A stretch of 64,000 nucleotides of DNA. Source: Benincasa hispida. Its lineage: Eukaryota > Streptophyta > Magnoliopsida > Cucurbitales > Cucurbitaceae. The notes beneath the pieces were generated by a model. It was not told where the DNA came from, made no database searches, and was given only the letters and a program-made list of their open reading frames with translations. Positions 30,253 through 41,275 of the stretch are shown here, in pieces (the first letter of the stretch is position 1; every line of letters begins with the position of its first letter). The position numbers were made by a program, and so were the translations under genes. The stretch spans positions 12,918,683-12,982,682 of the forward strand of contig NC_052357.1 of the NCBI RefSeq assembly GCF_009727055.1, read 5' to 3'.

Positions 30253-33200
30253 TGTCACACATCCTCCCATATTACCCTCTAAACCTAAGAAGGGATGTGA
30301 AGACAACAGTTGACAACCCTCTTATGACAACTACTATCCAATCTGTACTAATGAACTTGTATCCTTAACACTTGTTAACTTGATAGTAATTAAGAATCTT
30401 ATAGTAACTACATACATCATCTCATCTTTCACTGAACTATACTGGTGCTACCGTACATAAAATTCACATCCATTATATTACAGTCATCCAGTTAATAATC
30501 ATTTATATATAAAACCTTTGACTCCAAAACTCCACCCAGAAATCCCAAGACATGAACAAACAAAACTAGGGTTTAAAACATGACAAGTGGACCACCTAAA
30601 CTTCAAGTTACTAGGGAATTCTGATAGTGACTGACTAGTAGATCTACTCGGCTTTGGGACATTGACCGCTACCTGGAAAGATAAAACATTTAAAAGAATG
30701 AGTTTAAAATGTCCAATGAGTGACTATTTAAAATAAAACGTGTTTCAACATAAACAACATAAATGTGGTTATTCTTCATAAAACATTTACATAATCATTT
30801 TTAGGGTTGGGAGATAAAATCAAGAACATGAAATCATATCATATATGAAAACTTTGAAGTAATTCATTATTATCCTGTAAAGCATCTCTATTCCTCTGCC
30901 TAAACGTATGAGAGGGCCCTTTTGCTCAATCCCTAATAACCTTATTTGAGAGAGAGTCCTTTTGCTCGATCTTGCCAACATTGATAATACAGGTTATATG
31001 TGCACGTAGAGCTGGATTGGATCCTGACCACTTTACTATACCTTTGTGTCAAGGATCCCTAGTGTAACTGAAATCTGGGTATCTTACCATGTCTTCGGTA
31101 CCAATATTGGAATAGGGCACAAGGCATTAAAACATTTATTACAAATATAGTAACAGAATGCTCATGTGAGTTAACCATACTTCATAATCTCATATCATAT
31201 AGTACCTCGTATAATTCATAGGAAATAACTTACTAAAATCATATGCTACGTATGAAATCTCATTTATTTAGAAACATGGGTAATTGACAGGCTCGAAACT
31301 TACTTCATTAATAAGCTTCATACTTGATCAAAAGAAAATTTGTAAATACCGAACTACTCCTATTACTACTGAAACGTAGTAACAGTGGTAAGTCCGAGTC
31401 GATCTGCAGGGAAGCGCGGTTTGTTTTATTAAGTTAATTTCCTAACTAGAGCAGTGAATGAAAGGTTTTGGTATGAAAAAGATAAATGCGTGAAATTAAA
31501 ATAAATGGGGTAAATGTAATATAGAATAGGAGTCTATCTAATTTCTAGAGCAAGAGAGCGTTACCTATGCAATTTCTTTTATTAGGCATCAATTAATTAC
31601 ACTAAATCTACCAATCCCTCAACCTATTAGAAAATCTAATAGCTTAATTAGCCAAATTCGATATTAAACCAAATTAGTCCTAATTCAATTTACAACTCTT
31701 CCTACTTAGTGACATACAAGTTAAAATTGAATTGCATAACGAAAGGGTTCAATTGTTGAGACATACTACAAGCCGGAAAAGCCATATCTTATAGCATAAT
31801 TTATTTGGACAAGATCTTATTAGGGCATACATGCATTTGGCCAGAAAAAGTCTAGACTTTACACATGTGATCTAATATGCGCAACTAAATCAATTAATAT
31901 ATGCATAGACTATGACGATTTTGCAAAGAATTTCAATAAACTAATTTGTTAAATCAATTTATAAAAATTCCATTAAGATTCAATCAAATCCACCCAAAGA
32001 GTTCACAACGATTCAATTAAATTAAATAGAAGTCCTTCAAGAAATTAAACATAGGGCTCTTGCTCAAAGAAATTAGATAGGATTTACCTCTTAATTCATA
32101 GACAAATCTGAGATACATGTTCGATCCATTGATTACAACCCAAAAAAAAAAAGAAAAAAGAAAAACTAACCTAAAGATACTAAAATCTGAAGGGAAAGGA
32201 AGAATATTGAAGTTTAACTTTGGCCTCCATCAGTTCAACCCCTAAAAGTTAGTATATTTTGACCTAAAGACAAAGGGAGGTACTTATAGAAATCTTCGCA
32301 TCATTGCAACACTGGAAACAATGTTGCAATGCTCGACAAAAAAGGCCACGAGTGTCAGAGAAATGTTGCAACGCTGGCGTTGCTGCCAACTCGAAACGTT
32401 GCAATACTCCCCTGCACACCAAGCTACTGACTTTCAGTGTTAGGCGAGCGTTGGGGCTTCATATAAGGTGAACGTTGCAATGCTGAAGCAGGGGCATTTT
32501 GGTCTTTTTAACTCCTTAGAAGCCCGAATGCTCAAATCAACTCCAAATTGCTCCAAATTAACCCTATTCTTCACCAAATTGCCAATTCTACCTCTTGATT
32601 GCTCAGTATCTACAAAATAGAAAAATAAACACATAAAATTCAATAACAAGCCCAAATTAAGCTAGGAATAATAGCTCTTTTTGAAAGCTATCAGTCATGC
32701 ATCCAACAAACGAATAAAACATGCAATGTAGAAATCATGATTTCCTTTAATGAATTTGCCCATAAACATCTTAACACTCTTACCTTAGAATTTGAGCATT
32801 AAATTCCTCTGAATAGGCCAGAAATCCCCTTAATCTCTCAAGCTTTCCGAGAACTTCTCCAATTCCTTCCAAGATTTCAGATTGCAACAACACTTCTTCT
32901 TAAGTATAGGAAAATTTTTGGCAAATTAGTTCTCTTCTTAGTAAGGCCTATTTATACTTGGGCTTGCATATAGGCTTATCTTAATTAAACTCCACCTGAC
33001 ATATTAATCCTTAACTCAACGTTTCTAAGGCTTCCATATAGCCCATTTATTAATTGATTAAACTGAACTCTTCAGCTAAACTTCATCGCATTGTGCTTGC
33101 GGCAATTTAAGCCTTTTACTGGTCATCACATACTTCTACTCATCGTTACACCTTCTGAGCAACACCTTCGACGCATTGGTCCAAAACCGCTTCGTTTGCC

Positions 33201-33510
33201 AACTAAGCCCTCACCACTTACATACAAGGTTGGTCATATAGCATGTCATAGCTCCAACACATAAAATCCTCTACTTTCCTTTAAGTGTTAACTTTTCCCT
33301 ACTTCACCCGAGAGCTTGACATTCTACACTTAACATATTTTCCTATCCTCTAACATATTTTCCCTCATTCAATCATACATACACATACATTGAGCTTCCC
33401 ACACATTTCAAATAATACAAACATTATAAGTACATATTTACAGGAGCTTAATTACATAATTAAAAGGACTTAAACATAATTAACTAGTAAAACAAATTTA
33501 GAGACTTACA
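30253..33510 (-). mobile_element. Gypsy (chromovirus-like) 3' LTR, interrupted by an insertion
   Basis: Read on the minus strand, the LTR starts TGTAAGTCTC at 33510, just after the end of the gypsy integrase tail, and ends ...GGATGTGTGACA at 30253, giving TG...CA termini. The segment 31341-32693 does not belong to it; without that insert the LTR is about 1.9 kb. Phrases such as GGACATTGACCGCTACCTGGAAAG (30658-30681) are of the kind found in the LTRs of Del/Tekay-type elements. A matching 5' LTR is not in this window. Confidence 0.65.
31341..32693 (-). mobile_element. Unclassified 1.35-kb insertion inside the gypsy LTR
   Basis: On the minus strand it runs from TGATAGCTTTCAAAAAGAGC (32693) to GGAGTAGTTCGGTATTTACA (31341), TG...CA borders like an LTR. 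The flanking pentamers AAATT and GTCAT do not match, so no target duplication supports these exact ends. Near 31375-31425 it has AACAGTGGTAAGTCCGAGTC and GATCTGCAGGGAAGCGCGG, phrases seen in non-coding parts of plant gypsy elements. Around 32300-32490 it carries several copies of a GCAACGTT/AACGTTGCAATGCT-type motif. No conserved protein is encoded. Confidence 0.5.
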
Positions 33511-33805
33511 ATTTAACTTCCCATTAGAGAAATTTCGTCTTCAAAATTTTCCTTAAGCTCAGTTAACTGAATAAATGGGGATACTTGTTTTTCATTTGTT
33601 TCTTAATACTTGCTCTTTCCTATCTAGTATCTATATCGGTTCCTCTTCATAGGACAAATTTTCTTTTAACTGTACTGGTTGTTCCTGTAGAATATGAGCA
33701 GGGTCTGGAACATACTTTCTCAACATAGATACATAGAAAACATCATGTATTCTAGATAATTCTATTGGTAAGATTAATCTATAAGTCGTTGGCCCGACCT
33801 GTTCA
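33511..33805 (-). pseudogene. Gypsy integrase C-terminal / chromodomain-side fragment
   Basis: From 33805 leftward on the minus strand one can read GPTTYRLILPIELSRIHDVF followed by YVSMLRKYVPDPAHILQEQP, a hallmark of the integrase C-terminus of Ty3/gypsy chromoviruses. It is followed by LKENLSYEEEP and then a stop. A trace of the usual polyprotein end (NFEDEISL) lies at about 33550-33527. Stops in the spacer show it is dead. The copia LTR at 33806 cuts the element; the upstream rest of the gypsy polyprotein was not found to the right of the copia composite. Confidence 0.85.
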
Positions 33806-35952
33806 TGATGGAACTCTTATTCAAGAGATTTAATGAGCGAAAATAAAATTTTTCCAAGCCCATTGCGAAAGAATTAAAGGCATTCACAAACATATAAAAC
33901 AGTTGCATCTTTAACAAAATTACAGCATGCATAAGAAATCAAAAACAAAAGAGAAAGAGAGACATACCTTTAAAGAACACTTCTTCTATCAATCTCTCGT
34001 TCTCGTACACAATCGAACAACAACCTCTCGCTATCATTTAGGTTGCCCAGCCAATCGTCTAGTAATCACGAACAGTCTTCTCGTTGAATAGCAACCCCTC
34101 GACACTACCAATCAGCATCCTTGGTATTCTCGGAGTGAGAATCCAGGAGGTGTGGGCTCTGTATGAATTTGGTAGAGGGATGGAGGAAGGCAACAATCGA
34201 ACTATACAATCAAGCAAGTGGGAGAAGGTACTGTTTATTGCATAAACTGTGAATGCTTAATCATTTAGTAAATCTCGAAAGTACATGATCGTTTAGTAAA
34301 ACACGCTAGATCTTTTACACGATCATTTAGTAAAAATCACTTAGCACGTGATCGTTTAGTAAATCGCTTTATACGATCGTTTAATAAAAGTTACTAGTAC
34401 ACAATCGTTTAGAAACTCGCTTAAAGACTATCATATAGTCTCTCGTGAGCTAAGCGATTAGTAATGCAACTAATGAAGCGGTCTCTTTCAAAATGAAAAC
34501 ACTTTTCATTTTATCCTTCAGTTATTCAAAACTGAAAATAACCTCCCACTTTCACAGTTAATAGAGAAAAATAACCAACCACAATTATCATATAATTGTT
34601 TAATTATAAATAGATATAATAACTAATTTATCATATTATATTTATAACCTATTGTTTTAATATCACATCATATGTAATATTTAAACCATAGTTCTTTTCT
34701 CCTTTATTTAATATAAATCATATTTATATCAAAATCCTCCAATTAATGTATCTCATACATCATATCAATTATATCACATATAATTGAACCAATTTAATTA
34801 TATCATATATAATCAAACGCCCTCTTGTTAATTTGAACACTTTAAACTAAACCAAAAATTGATTCTCAACTTGAATCTATTTAGCTACCAAGGGGACCTT
34901 ATGGACCTGTAGCTTGAAGCTCTAACGGTATATGAATAACTAACTAAACTCTTTAATCACGAAATCTACCATCCGTTAACTGTCGGGCACTCCACTAAAG
35001 ACCGACAACTGCACTCTTCTCACTACAGATATATTTCTGTGTCCATTGGATATAACCAATCAATAGTACGATAACCCTTCACAGATCGCTCGAAAGTACA
35101 ACTGGGGCCAATTTACTATTTTACTCCTGTAGTTATATCTAACTCCTTAAGTACCACTGATTCCTCTAATGAAAAATATAATACATCATAGTCCTACCAT
35201 GAGTGAACACCTCTCAGGCCATGAGAAAGTGTGTGGTGCCACATCGTTCAAGTCCTGGAATCGGCCCTTAAGGGAGTAATCTATCTACTTACCCCTGTTT
35301 CGAAGAAGGAGTGAATTCCATCTTGTGTAGTTGAGTTCCCAGCTCCCCAATCAGACGACTCCCCAAAGTGGTAGGTTTGAGTCAGCAATCTGGTCACTCT
35401 TACCCATGCAAATCAAAGAATCACCCTCATAGGCAGAAGTTCTCAACTCACTCAAGATTAAGGTCATGTTATCTATGGTTATCCTAGCAAAATAAAAGTC
35501 TTTGTCGTGAACGGCGTTATATAACGAGATTAAACATTTCGTGGTCCGGTCTTAAACAAACTCCTTTGTATAGGACACTCCACTCGTATGTCTCCACATG
35601 AATGATCAGGATCAGACCATCTGTAGTACTTTACAACACTTGTAACATTTACAAAGCGGGTCATATCCGTAGTGTCACCAGGATAAGGTTTCCTTCATTT
35701 ATCCATATACTATAGACCATTTAGGTTATCACTTAAGACATGATCCACTTGTATGTCTCCACATACATGCTTAAGTTACAATGATAACCAGGGATCTTAA
35801 TTTATTGGTTTATGGTTAATGCAAATAAAATATATCATATTTCATAGACAACAGTGAAGAAAATATCTCATATTATTACATCACAAACGTTTATTCATAC
35901 AGATGTTTACAAACTATAGGACCCTACGAGATTTAGGGCATCAACTCCAACA
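33806..35952 (-). mobile_element. Copia 3' LTR (2.15 kb)
   Basis: On the minus strand it starts TGTTGGAGTTGATGCCC at 35952, preceded by a purine-rich AAGTGAGAGAT-like polypurine tract, and ends ...GAGTTCCATCA at 33806. It inserts into the gypsy integrase fragment. It is clearly related to the LTR at 39040-40957 (blocks around GACCTGTAGCTTGAAGCT, CACTCCACTAAAGA and CATTTCGTGGTCCGGTCTTA), at roughly 80-85% by eye. It is about 230 bp longer and carries a tandem repeat at 34260-34416. Confidence 0.85.
34260..34416. repeat. Six-copy tandem GATCGTTTAGTAAA repeat inside the copia LTR
   Basis: The core (A/G)ATC(G/A)TTTAGTAAA recurs at about 34260, 34287, 34321, 34349, 34375 and 34403, spaced 25-34 bases. 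One spacer carries CACGTG (34345-34350). The array is absent from the corresponding part of the LTR at 39040-40957. It lies in the part of the LTR that would be near the transcription start or R region, so it may be a cis-regulatory array; that is inference. Confidence 0.8.
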
Positions 35953-37420
35953 ATCTCTCACTTATCCTAAAGCGAGTGGGTGTACAAGATAACAATAAGT
36001 ACAAAACAATAAACTAAGGCACTAAGGCCCAGTACAAAATCTCCCAATTTCCCTAGTCCAGCCGCGGACGGTCCCGTAGACCCATGCTCTGAAGATGATC
36101 CTAAAAAACTGTAACCGTAAGAGCGTTCATAAACGGGTCAGCAACGTTGTGCTCCGAAGCGATCTTCGTGACTATCGCGTCCCCGCGATGCACTATCTCA
36201 CGGATTATATGATACTTACGCGCTATATGTTTGCCACGCTTATGACTCCTAGGCTCCCTGGAGTTCGTCATAGCACCATTATTATCAAAATAAAGGGTGA
36301 TGGGCCTAGACATGTCTGGAACAACTTCCAGAACAGTCAAGAACTTCCTGAGCCAAACAGCCTCCTTAGCAGCTTCACAAGTCGCTACATACTCGGCCTC
36401 CATAGTGGAGTCAGCGATGCACCCCTACTTAGTGCTTTACATCAGTCAGAAAACCTACGTCATTCCCAATGAGTAGGATATCATCCACATACAATACGAG
36501 AAAGGCTACGAAGCTGTTGATGATTTTCTTGTAAACACAAGGCTCATCAATATTCTGATCAAAGCCATAAGATTTGATCGCAACATCAAATCTTATATTC
36601 GATCGAGGTACTTGTTTTAGTCCATAAATGAACCGATTAAGCTTGTAAACTTTTTGCTATTGATCTTGTTCAATAAATCCTTCTGGTTGATTCATGTAAA
36701 TGGTCTTTTCAAGATTATCACTAAAAAAGACAGTCTTGTCGTCCATTTGCCATATTTCATAGTCGTAATATGTGGCTATGGACAAAAGATTCTAATAGAC
36801 TTTAACATGACAACATGAGAGAAAGTTTCTTCACAGTCCACTACCTCAACCTGGGTATAATCCTTTGCCACAAGTCTAGCTTCAAAGGTCTGTACCTTTC
36901 CATCTACACCTATTTTTCTCTTGTAGATCCATTTACAATCTATAGGTTTTACCCCCATCAAGTTGATCCATAAGCTCCCAGACAGAATTGAAGTACATGG
37001 ACTCCATTTCTTGATTCATGGCTTTAATACATTCATCTCTGTCAACATCTTCCATTGCTTGTTTATAAGATAATGGATCCTCAACTCCATCATCAGTTAC
37101 GATGTCTTGGGCTTCTGGTAAACCTATGTAGCGTACAGGTGGGTTCATAATCCTCCCACTACGTCGAGGCAATCTCAACACTTGAGATGGATGACTAGAT
37201 GAACCCACATCAACAACTCTTGTTGATGTATCGACCTCTTTAACAACCTTTATTGAATTCTCAGTATATTCATTAGAAATTTCACTTAAAACAATTTTAC
37301 TTCGTGGCTTATGATCCCTCATATGGTCTTCTTCCAAGAAGGTAGTGTTTGTCGACACAAATACTCTACTCTCACTTAGATCAAAGAAGTATCCACATTT
37401 TCTTCCTACTGAGCGTTTTA
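35953..37420 (-). pseudogene. Copia pol remnant: end of integrase region, partial reverse transcriptase, RNase H
   Basis: Order on the minus strand: a KCGYFFDLSESRVFVSTNT block (from about 37400), a linker with the RRSGR motif, the reverse-transcriptase start around VWELMDQL with CKWIYKRK and ARLVAKDYTQ (37000-36840), and the catalytic YVDD at 36491-36480. About 20 codons after YVDD the sequence jumps to the RNase H core (IADSTMEAEYVA, 36417-36382), so roughly 170 codons between them are deleted. RNase H then continues through KRGKHIARKYHIIREIVHRG to 36101. Frame breaks are present. Gag, protease and the integrase core are missing to the right. Confidence 0.88.
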
Positions 37421-39020
37421 CCTAGGGTTAATTAACTTAGAAAAATCTGGCTATTAATTTTTAACTAAGTGATTGTTTAATTTGCCCAAAAACAACATTT
37501 TCTTTGGATAGTTAAACAATTTTGATTAAGGTTCATTAAACACTTTAACAAACGTTAACCAATAATTGCATGTTTGTAATAAATCTATCTAATTCACCTT
37601 TCTAGGTCAGTTCCCAGGTAGAGGTGTTATATTTCGGTCAACTTAAATACCTCAGGCTAGACAAAATTAGCCTTAGACAAAAGTCCCTTATATATACATT
37701 TCTTACCATGTTAATCTTTTAATTAAAACCAATTTAATCCCACTAAACAGATTAAAAGTTTAAGCTAAATTTTTAATCTCATTAGAAATGTGATCATAGG
37801 TCTAGATGATTCATATTTTAAAACTATTTTAAAAAATGAATTTAGCCTAAGGTTTGCATGCAATTCTAATTTATTGATTTTACTTTCTAATTTCATTTTG
37901 TTATAACAATTATAAGCAAATGAAATAAACTAAAATCATATATTACATCCATTGACATACTTTAGTAAATTATAACAATTATAAATTACCTAAGGTAATG
38001 TCATGTTTCATGCAATTTCATTTCATGACTAACATACATAACAATTATATACTAAAGTAATGAAATTATTTATAACATACTTCAAACATATATTCAAACT
38101 ATATATTATAACTCTTATAATATAAATTATGCATGCATATGTTATTAATGCATGCATACATATATTATAACACTTATACTATATGATACATGAGCATGTT
38201 ATAAAATTAAATCATGCAACTAAACATAGATTATAACATTTATAATATAAATGATGCATGAAATTAAATGCATAACCTATGGTGAGATTTTATACTATAT
38301 GACATACATTATGGCATATAATAATAAAAATTAAATCATACATCACATGCATAATTTAAAGGCAATTAATAGATCGGGATTGGATACCTAAAATAAAACA
38401 AATCTAACTATTACAAATTAACAGTCATCTGGTTTGAAATAGGTGAACTGAGCCTCGCTCGAACCAGACCACGAACCGCTCAAACCAACCACGAACCGGT
38501 CTAAAAGAACCTAAAAAACTCGAATCGGAGGACCCACAAACTGAATCAGACCAGCAGATCACAAACCGCACACGAATTGGAGCTGGACCATGCATCTTCT
38601 CTGTCTCGGAGCGTCGCGACGCCGTGCCCTAGCGTTGTGATGCTACGGAGATGAATTTCATTTGTCGCATCGTAGCATCGCAACGCTACTGTACAGTCGC
38701 CCATCATACAGTTTTGAACTCCTTCGAAACACATCCGATTTTTGCATCATTTTCTCTAGAAATTGATCGGGAACAACACGAGTGACTCAAGAACTTAAAC
38801 GTATAGATTCGATAACAAAAATATGCCCCAAAACATGGGCCCTTACAAAACAATTTTGTTAAAATGGAAGCAATAAACAAAGTGTCAATCCTGAAATCCA
38901 TCCATAATTGCAATACCAAACATATTCACAAAGATTCATCAAATGAAAATTATAGAATGCTTAAATTCCACCATAAACTATAAAATCATTATGAAATTTT
39001 GGAAAAATTTAGGCCAAAAA
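37421..39020 (-). other. Copia 5' leader and unassigned AT-rich filler
   Basis: This lies between the primer binding site and the pol remnant where gag, protease and integrase should be. Near 38590-38690 there are GCGTCGCGACGCC, AGCGTTGTGATGCTACG and GTAGCATCGCAACGCTA, related palindromic motifs. From about 37900 to 38350 there is AT-rich sequence with repeated TATAAC(A/T)(C/T)TTATA and ATGCATGCATA phrases. No coding frame of copia type was recognised, so the gag-to-integrase part is deleted or replaced. Confidence 0.55.
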
Positions 39021-39037
39021 ACCCCACTCTAATACCA
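39021..39037 (-). other. Copia primer binding site
   Basis: On the minus strand this reads TGGTATTAGAGTGGGGT, a one-base variant of the TGGTATCAGAGC start complementary to the 3' end of initiator methionine tRNA. It lies two bases from the LTR border at 39040, the standard position. This fixes the LTR at 39040-40957 as a 5' LTR for the internal region to its left. Confidence 0.88.
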
Positions 39038-39039
39038 TT

Positions 39040-40957
39040 TGAAGGAAGCCTTAAAGTCCTTGAGCAGAAACGGGATCGGACCCAAAAACCCAAATTTACA
39101 AAACATTTAATTTTACAGAAACAAACATAACTTTTACGCATTTAAGAAGAAAAATACAACATGCTAGGAGAATTATAGAAAAGTAAAATGAGTTTAGAAA
39201 CCTTTACCTTTGAAGACCAAACTTCAAGAAAAATCCCTCGATAAAAGAAAAAGACATAACCACGAAATTACCACTGTATTCTCTGGATGAGAATCCAGAA
39301 GGTGTGGGCTCTGACTATTTTGGATGAAGGAGATTTAGAGAGAAGAGAGCAGGAGGATGATTGTAAAAAAATCTCAGACCCTTCTGTGATTTCGCTGTAT
39401 AATGTTTCTGTGAAAAACAGAGGGAGAAGTTGAAAACCAACCACTCCCCACTATCGTGATATGTGTTGAAAAATAATAGGAGAAGGAAGTTATTTCCTTC
39501 CCATCAATTCAAATAAAATTAAATTACAATTAATTTAATTTTAATATATATATATATATATATATTGACTAATTTATTATACATATATGTACATAACTAT
39601 ATGTTGTATCATATATAATATATAACCTATAGTTTCTATATTGTATCAAATACAATAGAACCTATAGTTTCAATTCTCTCACCAATGACATTTAATATAA
39701 ATCACATTTATATTAAATTTAATTATATGAATTCAATTCACATAATTAATATTTGAATCATATTCAAATATTTATTTTCTCTCAAATAAACTTTATATTA
39801 TAGTAATTATATCATATATAATTAGATTACATTAATTATATCACATATAATTAATTCCCTCAATTAACTTGAACAATTCAAATTAATCCAAAAATTGATT
39901 CTCATTAATTCCCATTGAGCTACAGAGGGGACCTCATGGACCTGTAGCTTGAAGCTTCAACGGTATGTGAATAATTAATTAAACTTCTTTAAGTCAATTA
40001 TTCATCATCCATTAACTATTGGGCACTCCACTAAAGATCGATAACTGCACTCTTCGTACTACCAATATATTTCTATGCCCATTGGATATAACCAATCAAT
40101 AGTGCAATGACCACAAATTGCTTGTAAGTATAACTAGGTCAAAATTATTCTTTCCCCCCATAGTTACTTCTAACTTCTTAAGTACAACTGAGCCCTCTAA
40201 TGAACAATAAATCATAGTCCAATTATGACTAGACTTCTCTCGTCTAGGAGAGGGTGTGGCACCACATTATTTAAGCCCTAGAATCAGCCTTTAAGGGAGC
40301 AATTTATCTACTTTCCCCCACCTTGGGGAATGAATGAATTCCTTCTTGTGTAGCTGTGTTCCCAGCTCTCCAATCAGATGAATCCCCAAAATGGTAGGCT
40401 TATTGAGTCGGCAATCTGGCTACTCTCACCCATATAAATCAAAGGACCTATTTCATAAGCAGGAGTTCATAACTCACTCCGGATTCAGGTCATGTCACCT
40501 ATGGTCATCCTGGTGAAATGTAAGTCTTTATTATGAACGACATTATATAATGAGACTAGTCATTTCGTGGTCCGGTCTTATACAAACTCCTTTGTATAGA
40601 ATATCTCTGCCCACATGTCTCCACAGGAATGATCAGGATCAGATCATTTATAGCACTTTACAACAATTATAACATCTACAAAGCGATCCATACTCGTAGT
40701 GTCACCAGGATAAGGTATCCAGCTTTATCAATCTACTACAGACCATTTAGGTTATTACTTAAACATGATCCACCCATATGTCTCTACATACATGTATAAG
40801 CTACACGATAACCTTGGATGCTAGTTTATTGGTTTATGGGTTTAATGCAACTAAATGTCAAATAAAACATCACATATTTTATTAGATAAGTACGACGTTT
40901 GTACAATACAATTACAAACTATAGGACCCTACGAGATTTAGAGCATCAACCCCAACA
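39040..40957 (-). mobile_element. Copia LTR (1.92 kb) serving as 5' LTR of the left unit
   Basis: On the minus strand it starts TGTTGGGGTTGATGC at 40957 and ends GGCTTCCTTCA at 39040, next to the primer binding site. To its right is another copy of the RNase H end, so the same LTR is also the 3' LTR of a second, upstream unit. It contains a (TA)n run at 39544-39565. Confidence 0.85.
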
Positions 40958-41275
40958 ATCTTCTACTTAATCCAAAGCTAATGGAGTGTACAATATAAAA
41001 GTCAAACTAATATTCAAAGTACATAAAACAATAAAATAGGGCATAACATGTCCAATACAAATCTCCCACTTGCCCTAGTCTAAACGTGGCCTGTCCCATA
41101 GACCCATACTCTGCAGGTGACCCTCAAATACTTTAGCCATGAGGGTCTTTGTAAAAGATCAAGAATGTTGTGCTCCGAAGCTATTTGTGTGATGATCGCG
41201 TCCCCTCGATGCACATTCTCTCGGATGAGATGATACTTTCTCTCTATATGCTTTCCGCGCTTGTGATTTCTTAAG
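40958..41275 (-). pseudogene. Second copia RNase H end, truncated
   Basis: From about 41270 leftward the minus strand reads KRGKHIERKYHLIREN, then VHRGDAIITQIASEHNI, the same RNase H segment as at 36241-36101. It then loses the frame before the usual end. It is joined directly to the LTR start at 40957. Similarity to copia stops at about 41275, in CTTGTGATTTCTTAAGTTTT, so the upstream unit is cut there. Confidence 0.8.

Noticed and set aside
36095..36472. 125-codon plus-strand frame
   Set aside because: It is the complement of the copia RNase H sequence.
38360..38920. Minus-strand frames of 62-71 codons in the copia leader
   Set aside because: They lie in the non-coding stretch after the primer binding site and have no gag similarity.
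33806..41275. A single intact copia element with two LTRs
   Set aside because: The LTRs differ too much in length and sequence, and RNase H sequence lies on the outer side of the right LTR.
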